Source of the DNA: Roseburia sp.
GTDB lineage: Bacteria; Bacillota; Clostridia; Christensenellales; Pumilibacteraceae
Direction: 5' to 3'
Assembly (NCBI GenBank): GCA_023665905.1
Contig: JAMPDA010000005.1
Span: 1 to 64,000 of the forward strand
Length of the DNA stretch: 64,000 nt
Shown here: positions 30,283-39,713 of the stretch, piece after piece
How the letters are laid out: each line of letters opens with the position of its first letter
How positions within the stretch are numbered: the first letter of the stretch is position 1
Notes under the pieces: model-generated
Told to the model about the DNA's origin: nothing
Database searches by the model: none
What the model saw: only the letters and a program-made list of their open reading frames with translations
Translations under genes and position numbers: made by a program

Positions 30283-30336
30283 TTAAATTACCTCCAAAGT
30301 AGTTTGTTTCTTAATTGCCTTTTTTGCAACCTTTAT

Positions 30337-30365
30337 ATTATATATCTTGTCCGCATCAAAGTCAA
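30337..30365 (-). promoter_or_regulatory. Promoter of pyruvate:ferredoxin oxidoreductase gene
   Basis: Minus-strand TTGACT (30365-30360), a 17-base spacer and TATAAT (30342-30337), about 55 bases upstream of the ATG. Confidence 0.8.
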
Positions 30366-30415
30366 GACCTTTTTTCCGCTTTTCTCGTTCGGTTTGGATA
30401 TCTCTTTGTGTTTTG

Positions 30416-31297
30416 TCACGTTTCGAATTCCACCTTGTAGCGCAGTCCGCAGTCGTAATCGCCGTAGCCCTTGCCGAAGACGGCTATCCCGTTTTCGGTG
30501 GCAAGCGAAAACACGAGATTTTCGGTGTCTATGTCGCTTATTGTTACGTCGCCGAGCTTGACGCCGTCCAAAAACGCGCCGCGCCCGTCTATGCTTATCG
30601 TCTTATACTTGCCGTATTGGCACACGTCGTCGAAATCGCGCGGCGTAAAAAGCCCTTTTCTGTCAGTAAACTCACCGTCCAAAACATGCGTGCCGAGCTT
30701 GACGTCGTTTAGGAAAAACGTAACCGCGCTGTCACGCTTGTACCCGTGCCCGTACGGCTTTGACGACAGCTCGAGCGAAACGGATATCGATTTCGGCTTG
30801 CCCTGCTTTTTGGGCGGCGACGGCAATGTCCAGCTTATCTTTCCGCTGTTGAAGTAAATAAGCGCCGCTCTCGTCCTTTCGGGATAGGTGAAGTATCGCG
30901 GATCGTCGCGCTCGCCGATCCACCCGTCGGTAGTTGCGAGCGCGCAGTACGGATTGACCGCCGCGGCGGAAAATTGCCCTATGGGCAGGTCGAAAATGCA
31001 CTCGTTCTCGCTTTCGACGTCCGTCGAAATGTCAATGATTATCCTGTCTACCGCGACGACGCATTTTTTCGCTATGCCGTGCTTGCCCGAAACGTTGACT
31101 TGCCGCACAAGCCCGAGCTCGCACAGTTTTTTGACGTGCTGAGTGATCGCGCCGTTCGATAAATGCAGTTTTTTGGCAAGCGCGTCAAGGCTGTCGGCGC
31201 GTTTTTCCAGCACCTGCTTAAGTATCTCGACGCGTACCGGCGACGCCAAACATTCGCACAGCTTTTGCGCGTCGCATACGTCCTTGTAGTGCAACAT
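30416..31297 (-). CDS. ArsR-like winged-helix regulator with large C-terminal domain
   Basis: A 293-aa protein. Residues about 8-80 form an ArsR-type winged helix (LASPVRVEILKQVLEKRADS, then LDALAKKLHLSNGAITQHVKK). The remaining 210 residues are far longer than a normal ArsR protein and look beta-rich (SISVSLELSSKPYGHGYK, VKLGDVTISDIDTENL), perhaps a ligand-binding or carbohydrate-related fold. I see no metal-binding cysteine motif. ATG 31297 follows GGGAGAAAACC. It is upstream of and on the same strand as the pyruvate oxidoreductase gene, but that gene has its own promoter. Ligand unknown. Confidence 0.75.
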   Translation of the reverse strand: MLHYKDVCDAQKLCECLASPVRVEILKQVLEKRADSLDALAKKLHLSNGAITQHVKKLCELGLVRQVNVSGKHGIAKKCVVAVDRIIIDISTDVESENECIFDLPIGQFSAAAVNPYCALATTDGWIGERDDPRYFTYPERTRAALIYFNSGKISWTLPSPPKKQGKPKSISVSLELSSKPYGHGYKRDSAVTFFLNDVKLGTHVLDGEFTDRKGLFTPRDFDDVCQYGKYKTISIDGRGAFLDGVKLGDVTISDIDTENLVFSLATENGIAVFGKGYGDYDCGLRYKVEFET

Positions 31298-31414
31298 GGT
31301 TTTCTCCCGATTTATTTTAGTATATTGTAAAACAAAACTTTTTAAATGTCAATAGCGGCACGGTTTATGCGGTGCGCGCCGTCGAGCGTAATGAATTTGC
31401 GGCGCGATATTTGA

Positions 31415-31443
31415 TTGACTTGAATGTTCCGCTATGATAAAAT
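31415..31443 (+). promoter_or_regulatory. Promoter of gatCAB operon
   Basis: TTGACT at 31415-31420, a 17-base spacer and TAAAAT at 31438-31443; GGAGGAG precedes the gatC ATG. Confidence 0.6.
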
Positions 31444-31505
31444 AACGGTGTAAGTGCAACGGCGCGGCGTGCGTCGGGCGAAAAACGGCAACAACGGAGG
31501 AGCAT

Positions 31506-31802
31506 ATGAAAGACGCCGAAATTTCGACGGAAGAAACAAAGCATATTGCGGAGCTGTCGCGCTTGGAGTTTACTCACGATGAGCTTGAGGATATGCGACT
31601 GCATTTGCAAAAGCAAATACAGTACTTCGAGATCCTCGATTCGGTGGATATTTCGGGCGTGCCGCCGACGGCGCACATATTGGACGCGGTCAACGTTTTG
31701 CGCGACGATATTGCGGCGCCGTCCATGCCCAACGACGAGATATTGGGGAACGCGCCGGAGTCGGACGGCGGCGCATACGTGGTTCCGCGCGTAGTCGAAT
31801 AG
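31506..31802 (+). CDS. gatC: Aspartyl/glutamyl-tRNA amidotransferase subunit C
   Basis: A 98-aa subunit of the GatCAB enzyme that converts misacylated Glu-tRNA(Gln) or Asp-tRNA(Asn) to the amide form. Seen: THIAELSRLEFTHDELEDM-like N-terminal helices (here IAELSRLEFTHDELEDM), a middle VDISGVPPTAH segment and the C-terminal LRDDIAAPSMPNDEILGNAP typical of GatC. First gene of gatC-gatA-gatB-icd. GGAGGAG upstream fixes the start. Confidence 0.95.
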   Translation: MKDAEISTEETKHIAELSRLEFTHDELEDMRLHLQKQIQYFEILDSVDISGVPPTAHILDAVNVLRDDIAAPSMPNDEILGNAPESDGGAYVVPRVVE

Positions 31803-31859
31803 GCGGCTCGGATACTTTCGGCAAGATTAAAAACGGTTATCTACATTCGGAGACATTGC

Positions 31860-33278
31860 ATGGATATTTCGGATATGAGTTTGACAGAGCTCGCTCGCGC
31901 GCTCGACGGCAAGAAGATATCTTCCGTAGAGGCGACGCAGGCGTGCTTGGACAGGATAGAAGCGACGGCGGAGCTCAATAATTTTATTACGGTGTGCCGC
32001 GACGGCGCGCTCGACGCCGCGCGCGAGGCGGATAGACGCAGGTCCGCCGGCGAAAAGTGCGGCGCGCTTTGCGGCGTGCCCGTGGCGGTAAAGGATAATA
32101 TAGTTACGCGTGGGGTCAAGACGACGTGTGCGTCTAAATTTTTGCAAAACTTCGTGCCGCCGTACGATGCCGCCGTCGTCGAAAGGTTAAAGGCGGACGG
32201 CGCGGTCATAGTCGGGAAAACAAATCTCGACGAGTTTGCAATGGGCAGCACCAACGAGAACTCCGCGTTCGGCGCGGTGAAAAACGCCGTCGATACGTCG
32301 CGCGTTTCGGGCGGAAGCTCGGGCGGCTCGGCAAACTGCGTCGCCTCAAAGCAGGTTTTCGGCGCGCTCGGCAGTGATACGGGCGGCTCTATCCGTCAGC
32401 CTGCGTCGTACTGCGGCGTAGTGGGCTTAAAGCCTACATACTCGGCTGTCAGTCGATACGGGCTTATAGCGTTTGCGTCCTCGCTCGATCAGATAGGCAC
32501 GCTCACGCGCACGTGCGACGACGCGCTGGCTATGCTGCGCGTCATAGCAGGGCGCGATGACAGAGATACCACGAGCGCGCCCACACACGCGCTTGCGGAG
32601 AGCTTGAATTCGGACGTCCGCGGCAAAACGATAGGGATAGCCGACGAGTTTTTCGATACGGATAAGCTGGACGGCGGAGTGTGCGCACGCTGTACCGTCG
32701 CGGCGGAAGAGCTTAAAAAGCGCGGCGCGAAAATCAAAAGGGTATCTATCAAATCGTTCGACGCGGCGCTCGCCGTGTACTACGTTCTGTCGTCGGCGGA
32801 AGCGTCGAGCAATCTCGCGCGGTTCGACGGCGTAAAGTACGGCATGCGCGCGAGCAAGTACGCGGACATAGCGGACATGTACACAAAAAGTCGTTCGGAG
32901 TATTTCGGCGCGGAAGTTAAGCGCAGGATCATGACGGGCAATTACGTTCTTTCGAGCGGATATTACGACGCGTACTATCTTAAAGCAATGAAGATCCGCA
33001 CGATAATAAAATCGGAATTCGAGAGCGCGCTGTCCGAGTGCGACGCGCTTTTGTGCCCGACGGCGCCCACCGTCGCGCCGCACCTCGGCGAACAAAACGA
33101 TCCGCACAGGACCTATCTCAGCGATATGTACACCGTGCCCGTAAACATATCGGGCCTGCCTGCGGTGAGCGTGCCGTTCGGTTCGAGCGACGGCATGCCC
33201 GTAGGCGTGCAGATAATTGGCAGGCGCTTCGACGAGTGCGGTATACTCGGGATAGGCAAGGCGCTCGAAGAGGTCTAA
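31860..33278 (+). CDS. gatA: Aspartyl/glutamyl-tRNA amidotransferase subunit A (glutaminase)
   Basis: A 472-aa amidase-signature enzyme that supplies ammonia from glutamine to GatB. The Ser-cis-Ser-Lys triad is visible: Lys in VAVKDNI, cis-Ser in GGSSGGSAN and nucleophile Ser in GSDTGGSIRQPASYCG. Length and C-terminal PVGVQIIGRRFDE segment match the family. It lies 57 bp after gatC and 59 bp before gatB in one operon. Confidence 0.97.
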   Translation: MDISDMSLTELARALDGKKISSVEATQACLDRIEATAELNNFITVCRDGALDAAREADRRRSAGEKCGALCGVPVAVKDNIVTRGVKTTCASKFLQNFVPPYDAAVVERLKADGAVIVGKTNLDEFAMGSTNENSAFGAVKNAVDTSRVSGGSSGGSANCVASKQVFGALGSDTGGSIRQPASYCGVVGLKPTYSAVSRYGLIAFASSLDQIGTLTRTCDDALAMLRVIAGRDDRDTTSAPTHALAESLNSDVRGKTIGIADEFFDTDKLDGGVCARCTVAAEELKKRGAKIKRVSIKSFDAALAVYYVLSSAEASSNLARFDGVKYGMRASKYADIADMYTKSRSEYFGAEVKRRIMTGNYVLSSGYYDAYYLKAMKIRTIIKSEFESALSECDALLCPTAPTVAPHLGEQNDPHRTYLSDMYTVPVNISGLPAVSVPFGSSDGMPVGVQIIGRRFDECGILGIGKALEEV

Positions 33279-33337
33279 AGTCAAGCGCCGTGCGGCAGTA
33301 AAGTACGGCATATTTTGCGACGGGGAGGTCGCGCGTT

Positions 33338-34756
33338 ATGTTGAAACCTACTATAGGCTGTGAAGTTCACGCCGAATTGAATACTAATTCAAAGCTGTTT
33401 TGCTCGTGCAAAAACGAATTCGGCGGCGAGCCCAATACGCATTGCTGTCCTGTGTGCTCCGGCTTTCCCGGAGTGATGCCCGTACTTAACCGCAAAGCCG
33501 TCGAGCTTGCGGTAAAAGTCGGGCTCGCACTGCACTGCGAGATAAACAGGTTTTCCAAGTGGGACAGGAAGAATTATTTTTATCCCGACCTTCCGAAAGC
33601 GTGGCAGACCAGTCAATACGATCTGCCGCTGTGCTTGGGCGGATATGTAGAGTTCACGCTCGACGGCAAAAAGAAGCGCGTTCGGCTCAATCGCATACAC
33701 TTAGAGGAGGACGCCGGCAAGCTCATTCACGACGGCGGCGTTTCCAGAGTGGACTACAACCGTTGCGGCGTTCCGCTTATAGAGATAGTCACCGAGCCGG
33801 ACATGAACTCGGCGGAAGAAGTCGTGGCGTTTTTGACGGAGCTCAAAAGCGTACTGAAATACACGGGTGTGTCCGACGTGAAAATGCAGGAAGGCAGTAT
33901 GCGTTGCGACGTAAACCTTTCGGTCGCGGAGGAAGGCGCGCCGCTCGGCACTCGCACGGAAACCAAAAATTTAAACTCGTTCCGCGCGGTTGCGCGTTCG
34001 ATAGCTTTTGAAATGCGGCGACAGATCGACGTAATAGAGAGCGGCGGAACGGTGGAGCAGGAAACGCGCAGGTTCGACGATAACAAGGGTATCGGCTATT
34101 CCATGCGCTCCAAAGAGGACGCGCACGATTACAGATATTTCCCCGAACCCGACCTTTTGCCCGTCGTGTTCGACGACGAAGCGTTGCGGAAAATATCCGA
34201 CTCAATTCCCGAACTTAAGGACGCGCGGAAAGCGCGATACATGCGCGAGCTGGGTTTACCCGAATACGACGCGGACGTTCTGACTGCCGATAAAGAGGTA
34301 TCGGACCTTTTCGACGGCGTTGTCGCCCTCGGCGCAGACGGCAAGAAGGCGTCCAACTTTATCATGAGCGAGGCGCTTCGGCTCGCCAAAACGGACGGGT
34401 CGGAGGACGTGGAACTAAAAGTATCGGCGGAGCAGCTCGCCGCGATATTAAAGATGTCGGCGGCGGACGAGCTGAACAACCTCGCGGCAAAACAGCTCCT
34501 TTCCGCGCTGTGGGGAACGGACGGCGACGCAGTAGCCAAGGCCAAAGAGCTCAATCTGTTGCAGTCCAACGACGCAGGCGAAATCAAAGCCGTTTTCGAT
34601 AAAATTTTGGAACAGAACCCGTCGCAGACACAAGACTTCAAAGCCGGCAACGACAAACTGCGCGGATACTTTGTCGGGCAGGTGATGCGCGCTTCGGGCG
34701 GTAAAGCCAATCCGAAAATAATAAACGCGCTGCTCGACGCGCTTAAGGGAGAATAG
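33338..34756 (+). CDS. gatB: Aspartyl/glutamyl-tRNA amidotransferase subunit B
   Basis: A 472-aa subunit that phosphorylates and amidates the aminoacyl-tRNA. Seen: TIGCEVHAELNTNSKLFCSC at the start, the zinc-ligand CCPVCSGFPGVMP, DLPKAWQTSQYDLP, HLEEDAGKLIHD, and the C-terminal YqeY-like helical domain ending VMRASGGKANPKIIN. ATG 33338 follows GGGGAGG. The stop is one base before the icd start codon, indicating coupled translation. Confidence 0.97.
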   Translation: MLKPTIGCEVHAELNTNSKLFCSCKNEFGGEPNTHCCPVCSGFPGVMPVLNRKAVELAVKVGLALHCEINRFSKWDRKNYFYPDLPKAWQTSQYDLPLCLGGYVEFTLDGKKKRVRLNRIHLEEDAGKLIHDGGVSRVDYNRCGVPLIEIVTEPDMNSAEEVVAFLTELKSVLKYTGVSDVKMQEGSMRCDVNLSVAEEGAPLGTRTETKNLNSFRAVARSIAFEMRRQIDVIESGGTVEQETRRFDDNKGIGYSMRSKEDAHDYRYFPEPDLLPVVFDDEALRKISDSIPELKDARKARYMRELGLPEYDADVLTADKEVSDLFDGVVALGADGKKASNFIMSEALRLAKTDGSEDVELKVSAEQLAAILKMSAADELNNLAAKQLLSALWGTDGDAVAKAKELNLLQSNDAGEIKAVFDKILEQNPSQTQDFKAGNDKLRGYFVGQVMRASGGKANPKIINALLDALKGE

Positions 34757-34757
34757 C

Positions 34758-35960
34758 ATGAAGATCAAATACGCTACGCCCATAGTGGAGATGCAGGGCG
34801 ACGAAATGACGCGCGTCATATGGGACATGATAAAAGAGGTCCTTTTGGAGCCGCGCGTGGAACTCAACACCGAGTTTTACGACCTCGGGCTCGAAAATCG
34901 CGAAAAAACCCAAGACCGCGTTACCGTGGACGCGGCGAACGCGATAAAAAAATACGGCGTCGGCGTCAAGTGCGCAACCATTACGCCCAACGCTCAGCGC
35001 GTGGAGGAGTACAAGCTGTCGCGCATGTGGCTGTCGCCCAACGGCACGATTCGCGCCGTGCTCGACGGCACGGTGTTCCGCGCGCCGATAATGATAGACG
35101 GGATCACGCCGTACATACCGAGCTGGACTAAGCCGATAACGATAGCGCGCCACGCGTACGGCGACGTGTACAAAAACAGCGAGCTGTACGTGGACGGCGA
35201 GGCGGACTGCCTGCTCACTGTGCGATACGCCGACGGGCGCACGGAAGAAAAGGAAATAGCAAAGCTCGACGGCGGCGGCATAATTCAGGGTATGCACAAC
35301 AAGGACGCGTCCATACGCTCGTTTGCGCGTTCGTGCTTCAACTACGCGCTCGATACGCGCCAGGACGTTTGGTTCGGAACAAAGGACACGATAAGCAAGA
35401 CGTACGACCACCGCTTTAAAGATATCTTTGCGGAAATATTCGACGGGGAATATAAGGACAGGTTTGCCGCGGCGGATATCAAGTACGAATACACTTTGAT
35501 CGACGATAGCGTCGCGCGCGTCGTGCGCAGTAACGGCGGATTTATATGGGCGCTCAAAAACTACGACGGCGACGTTATGAGCGATATGGTGGCGACGGCA
35601 TACGGCAGTCTTGCCATGATGACGAGCGTGCTCGTTTCGCCCGACGGCAACTACGAGTACGAGGCGGCGCACGGCACGGTCACGCGCCATTACTACAGAT
35701 ATCTTAAGGGCGAGCAGACCTCGACCAATCCCGTAGCTACGATATTCGCCTGGACGGGCGCGCTCCGTCGTCGCGGAATAACCGAAAACAACGGCGCGCT
35801 TACCGGTTTTGCGGACACGCTCGAGCGCGCGTGCAAAGCCGTTATAGAGCGCGGCGTGATGACGGGCGATCTCGTGCCCATGTTCCGTCGCGAGGGCGTA
35901 ACGCCCAAAGCCGTTTCGACGCGGGATTTTCTCGTCGCCGTCGCAGGCGAAATGCAGTGA
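34758..35960 (+). CDS. icd: Isocitrate dehydrogenase, NADP-type (eukaryote-like subfamily)
   Basis: A 400-aa enzyme that decarboxylates isocitrate to 2-oxoglutarate, feeding glutamate synthesis. It belongs to the type II homodimeric subfamily: start VEMQGDEMTRVIWDMIKE, substrate loop SPNGTIRAVLDGTVFR, metal-binding YDGDVMSDMVA and cofactor loop AAHGTVTRHY. Length is typical. Its ATG lies one base after the gatB stop. The link to gatCAB is reasonable, as both pathways centre on glutamate and glutamine, but regulation is not visible. Confidence 0.95.
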   Translation: MKIKYATPIVEMQGDEMTRVIWDMIKEVLLEPRVELNTEFYDLGLENREKTQDRVTVDAANAIKKYGVGVKCATITPNAQRVEEYKLSRMWLSPNGTIRAVLDGTVFRAPIMIDGITPYIPSWTKPITIARHAYGDVYKNSELYVDGEADCLLTVRYADGRTEEKEIAKLDGGGIIQGMHNKDASIRSFARSCFNYALDTRQDVWFGTKDTISKTYDHRFKDIFAEIFDGEYKDRFAAADIKYEYTLIDDSVARVVRSNGGFIWALKNYDGDVMSDMVATAYGSLAMMTSVLVSPDGNYEYEAAHGTVTRHYYRYLKGEQTSTNPVATIFAWTGALRRRGITENNGALTGFADTLERACKAVIERGVMTGDLVPMFRREGVTPKAVSTRDFLVAVAGEMQ

Positions 35961-36059
35961 CGGCATACGGCGATTTTTAATCGTATTTTAATTTAAATCA
36001 TATCGTTTGTTAATTTACGCGCGGTAAAATACCGATAACAAATTCATCGGAGCTTTTCT

Positions 36060-36884
36060 ATGAAAAAATTATCGGGTATTTTACTTTCCGCAGTTCTTGC
36101 CATGGGCGCTTGCGCAGGGCTGACCGGCTGTTCGTTAAACAGTTATACGTATTCGCGCGCCGGCGATTATTCGGTAGGCGCGAGTGAATTTTCCGCGGCG
36201 GACATCAGCTCTATCGATATCGATTGGGTCAGCGGCGAAGTCAATGTTGTGTACGCCGACGTGGAAAATATAGCGATAGCGGAAAGCGCGACGCGCGGCG
36301 ATATAACGTCCGACTTTACCATGCGCTATCTCGCCGAAAACGGCGAGCTCAAGATAAAGTATGCAAGATCGGGTAAGTGGCGTTTCGGCAAGCTGCAAAA
36401 GACGCTTACCGTCACATTGCCGACGACGGTCGAGCTCGAGAAGCTCAGCGTCGATACTGCGTCTGCGGACTTCGACGCCGACATGCTCGTTTGCAAAAAT
36501 GCGAATATAGACACTGCGAGCGGCGACGTGGCGATAGGCGGCGGCAGGATAGCCGAACTCAGTATCGACACCGCGTCGGGCGAAGCGGATATCCGCCTCG
36601 ACAGCGCAGACCGCGTGGAAGCGGACACTGCGAGCGGCGACGTCGATATCGTACTGTGTTCCGCGCCGACGTCTATCGATATAGACACGGCTTCGGGCGA
36701 CGTTCTTATAAAACTCCCCGACGACGTCGGCTTTACACTCGAATACGGTACGGCGAGCGGCAGGCTCGATACCGAGTTTTCGGTGACGCAGAGCAAAGAC
36801 ACGTATGTCTGCGGCGACGGAGCCGTCCGCATAATCGCGGATACGGCAAGCGGCGACCTGACGCTTAAAAAAATATCCGAATAA
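36060..36884 (+). CDS. DUF4097-like beta-repeat lipoprotein
   Basis: A 274-aa lipoprotein: signal peptide with lipobox LTGC (Cys24), then a repetitive beta-strand domain. The motif DTASGDV or a close variant recurs about seven times in residues 130-270, typical of the DUF4097/adhesin-like beta-solenoid in which each rung ends in a Ser-Gly turn. Members occur with membrane stress or PspC-like systems, but no such gene is near. Own terminator at 36904-36942. Function unknown. Confidence 0.8.
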   Translation: MKKLSGILLSAVLAMGACAGLTGCSLNSYTYSRAGDYSVGASEFSAADISSIDIDWVSGEVNVVYADVENIAIAESATRGDITSDFTMRYLAENGELKIKYARSGKWRFGKLQKTLTVTLPTTVELEKLSVDTASADFDADMLVCKNANIDTASGDVAIGGGRIAELSIDTASGEADIRLDSADRVEADTASGDVDIVLCSAPTSIDIDTASGDVLIKLPDDVGFTLEYGTASGRLDTEFSVTQSKDTYVCGDGAVRIIADTASGDLTLKKISE

Positions 36885-36903
36885 CAGTCTGTACGGAAGT
36901 CGC

Positions 36904-36942
36904 ACAAAAGCGGCGCGGTGCGGTGCATTGCGCCGCTTTTGT
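36904..36942 (+). terminator. Intrinsic terminator after DUF4097-like gene
   Basis: A perfect 13-bp stem, ACAAAAGCGGCGC at 36904-36916 and GCGCCGCTTTTGT at 36930-36942, 13-base loop. Confidence 0.85.
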
Positions 36943-36951
36943 ATTCCGCCG

Positions 36952-36980
36952 TTATCACCGCATACGGCAAAAGGTATAAT
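36952..36980 (+). promoter_or_regulatory. Candidate promoter of ger operon
   Basis: TTATCA at 36952-36957, 17-base spacer and TATAAT at 36975-36980. This looks like a sigma-A type rather than the forespore sigma-G type usual for ger operons; I saw no good sigma-G match. There is no clear ribosome site before the ATG at 37008. Confidence 0.45.
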
Positions 36981-37007
36981 TGCCTTAGCTAAGCGCAAAA
37001 TATCCGT

Positions 37008-38423
37008 ATGGACAATGTCGAGCGGATATTGAATAAATTTACTACGCCGTCTAACGTAGTTTCGCACGAGTTTAAATGCGGCAAGCTCCGCGGCGCGGTG
37101 ATAGTACACCCCGATCTTTCCGATACGTCGGTCGTTCGCGCGCTCGTGTTTTCGCTCGGGAGCGAAGAAAACTCGCGCCTCGGCTCTCTCGACGAATTGG
37201 AACGTTACGGCGTGCTCGAAGCGGAAACGGAAATTTGCTCGGACGAGGACGATTGCGTCAATAAACTGCTAAACGGCGACGCGCTGTTATGCGTCGAGGG
37301 CGACGACAGATATCTCGTGGTAAACGCGCGCAGCTACGACACGCGCGGCATAACCGAGCCGCCGACCGAAACGGTAATGCGCGGTCCGCGCGAAGGATTT
37401 ATAGAGGACATCAAGACCAATCTGTCGTTGTTGGAGCGTCGGCTCAAAACTCCCGACCTTGCGATAGACCGGCTTACGATAGGCAAGCGCACGCAGACGA
37501 ATATCGCGGTGTGCTATCTTTCGTCCGTCGCGCATCCCAAGGTGGTGAAAAGGATAAAAGAGCGGCTGTCCGAAATAGATATCGACGGTGTGGTGGACAG
37601 CCACTATCTCGTGCCGTACTTGGAAGAAAAGCCGCTGTCGCTCTTTGCTCAGACGGGCTTGAGCGAAAAGCCGGATATCTTGGCGGCTAAGATGCTGGAA
37701 GGGCGCGTGGCGATATTCGTAGACGGGTCGCCCATGGTGCTTACCGTTCCGTTTGTGCTCGCCGAGGAGTTTCAGTCGGGCGAGGACTACTATCAGCGGT
37801 CGTCGTTTGCGAGCTTTGTGCGCATACTGCGGTTTTTAGGACTGCTTCTCGCGACGCTCTTACCGGCGCTGTACGTCGCATTGCAGAACTTCCATTACAC
37901 GCTGATCCCCGTGCGATTTATGATAACGCTTATGACGGCGATAAAGGGTTTGCCGCTTTCGCCGCTCGCGGAAACGCTGTTCGTTCTGCTCCTTTTCGAG
38001 ATAATACGGGAAGCGAGCGTTCGCATGCCGCGCGCCGTCGGCATGGCGATGAGTATTGTCGGCGCGCTCGTCTTGGGCGAAACGGCGGTAAAAGCCGGCA
38101 TAATAAGCTCGCCCGCGGTCATGATAACCGCGCTGAGCTCCATAGCGCTGTTCACCGTGCCCAATCTGATAGGCTCGATGAGTATTCTGCGGCTGTTGTA
38201 CACATTGATAGGCGGACTGTTCGGCTTATTCGGGCTTATTCTGTCGGTGCTGTTTACCGTCCACTATGTCTGCTCGCTCAACGCATACGACGCGCCGTAC
38301 CTCGCGCCGATAGCTCCGCTCATCTATTCCGACTTTAAAGACTCGGTGGAGCGCGCGCCGCTTCCGGCGATGAAGAAAAGACCGAAGTCTATACCCAATA
38401 TAAATCCTACGCGTCAGGCGTAA
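37008..38423 (+). CDS. Spore germinant receptor subunit A (GerA family)
   Basis: A 471-aa membrane protein. The soluble N-terminal domain (about 1-275) has the GerA signature EPPTETVMRGPREGF near residue 120 and DRLTIGKRTQTNIAVCYL. The C-terminal half has about five membrane helices (FLGLLLATLLPALYVAL, then several to ALFTVPNLIGSMSILRLLY). With subunits B and C it forms the receptor in the inner spore membrane that starts germination on sensing nutrients. First of three ger genes. Presence implies the organism makes or once made endospores. Confidence 0.94.
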   Translation: MDNVERILNKFTTPSNVVSHEFKCGKLRGAVIVHPDLSDTSVVRALVFSLGSEENSRLGSLDELERYGVLEAETEICSDEDDCVNKLLNGDALLCVEGDDRYLVVNARSYDTRGITEPPTETVMRGPREGFIEDIKTNLSLLERRLKTPDLAIDRLTIGKRTQTNIAVCYLSSVAHPKVVKRIKERLSEIDIDGVVDSHYLVPYLEEKPLSLFAQTGLSEKPDILAAKMLEGRVAIFVDGSPMVLTVPFVLAEEFQSGEDYYQRSSFASFVRILRFLGLLLATLLPALYVALQNFHYTLIPVRFMITLMTAIKGLPLSPLAETLFVLLLFEIIREASVRMPRAVGMAMSIVGALVLGETAVKAGIISSPAVMITALSSIALFTVPNLIGSMSILRLLYTLIGGLFGLFGLILSVLFTVHYVCSLNAYDAPYLAPIAPLIYSDFKDSVERAPLPAMKKRPKSIPNINPTRQA

Positions 38424-38486
38424 AGAACGCGGCGCCGAAATGTCGGCAACACGGATAAAGGACGAAAGTTCGAGGAGAAAACGCAT

Positions 38487-39713
38487 ATGAACGGACAACA
38501 AACGAACGGCGTCGCCGCCTGCGCGAGCGAAAATGAACAAAACACCTGCGATACCGTCGGCGCGGCGGCAAAGCAGGCGACGAGCAAACAGCTTATAGCG
38601 GTGGTGTTTATACTCGCGCTCGCCACCAACATGTTTCTTTTGCCGATATTTCTTATAAAAGCGACGGGACGCGACGCGTACATTGCGATAGCGGCAGGCT
38701 GCATTTTCGATCTGCTGTGCCTTTTTATAACGCTCGTCGCCATGAAAAGATCGCCCGACTGCGATCTGTTTACGCTTTTGGAAAGCGTGATAGGAAAAAT
38801 CGGAGCGAAAATCGTCGTCGCTTTGACCGGACTTTTCATGTTTTTCAAGCTCAATATCGCCGTCGCCGAAACACTGACATTTTATACCGACAACGTGTTC
38901 GCCGACTTCGACGTGGCGGTCATGATAATAGTGTTATTGCTGTTCCTTGCTACGGTCGCAAGCCACACACTGCGCGCGTTTTGCAGGCTCAACGAGTTTT
39001 TGACGCCCATAATAATCGTGTGCGTGGCGATACTCGCCGCGATAGTGATAATGACGGGATTCGACCTTGCAAACATATTTCCGGCGCTTCGCACTCCGCA
39101 GGAGTTTACTCATTCGGCGGTGCGACATTCCGCCTGGATAGGCGATTTTATGCCGCTCCTGCTGTTTTTGGGACGGACGGGAATGAAAAAGCGCACGTGT
39201 CTGTTCGCCGCCGCGTCGGGCACGATAGGCGCCGCCGTTTCGGTGTTCTTCTCGCTGGTGCTTTGCGCGGCGTTCGGCAACGTTTCGACGCTCGTGGACA
39301 GCAGCACCAATCTGTCGAGCATACTGCAATTTTCCATAGGCAATGTGTACGGAAGGATAGATCTGTTTTCTTCCATACTGTGGAGCATTTCCGCATTTCT
39401 GGAAGCCGCGCTGTTCTTTTACGCCGTGTGCAGATGCGTGTCTTACGTCATAGGCAAATACCGACATTTTTATATAGCGCTTGCGGTGGGCGCGGCGCTG
39501 TACTTTACGCAGGTGTTTGCGTTCACCGACCCGACGATTTTTTCGCTCGTGGCGACGTCTGTCGCGGTGTCCGTAATAGTTCCGACGTTTTCGTTCGTAG
39601 TGCCTGCGCTCGCGCTTGTATGCGCGATAATTAAAGGGCGACGTGATAAGCGCGAAAATACGCGTTTGATCGAAAACGCGGCGGCGCCTTCTACGGAGTT
39701 GAAGCATGAATAA
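38487..39713 (+). CDS. Spore germinant receptor subunit B (GerB family, APC-type permease)
   Basis: A 408-aa protein with about ten membrane helices and no signal peptide, of the amino acid/polyamine/organocation transporter fold used by germinant receptor B subunits, where it binds the germinant. Seen: an N-terminal hydrophilic stretch rich in Ala, Gln and Asn, longer than usual, then LATNMFLLPIFLIKATGRDAYI, and internal TGLFMFFKLNIAVAETL. Its last 8 bases overlap the next gene. RBS AGGAG precedes ATG 38487. Confidence 0.9.
   Translation: MNGQQTNGVAACASENEQNTCDTVGAAAKQATSKQLIAVVFILALATNMFLLPIFLIKATGRDAYIAIAAGCIFDLLCLFITLVAMKRSPDCDLFTLLESVIGKIGAKIVVALTGLFMFFKLNIAVAETLTFYTDNVFADFDVAVMIIVLLLFLATVASHTLRAFCRLNEFLTPIIIVCVAILAAIVIMTGFDLANIFPALRTPQEFTHSAVRHSAWIGDFMPLLLFLGRTGMKKRTCLFAAASGTIGAAVSVFFSLVLCAAFGNVSTLVDSSTNLSSILQFSIGNVYGRIDLFSSILWSISAFLEAALFFYAVCRCVSYVIGKYRHFYIALAVGAALYFTQVFAFTDPTIFSLVATSVAVSVIVPTFSFVVPALALVCAIIKGRRDKRENTRLIENAAAPSTELKHE

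Noticed and set aside
36952..36985. Sigma-G promoter for the ger operon
   Set aside because: GCATA is present but no matching -10 at 16-18 bases; the sigma-A-like TTATCA/TATAAT fits better.
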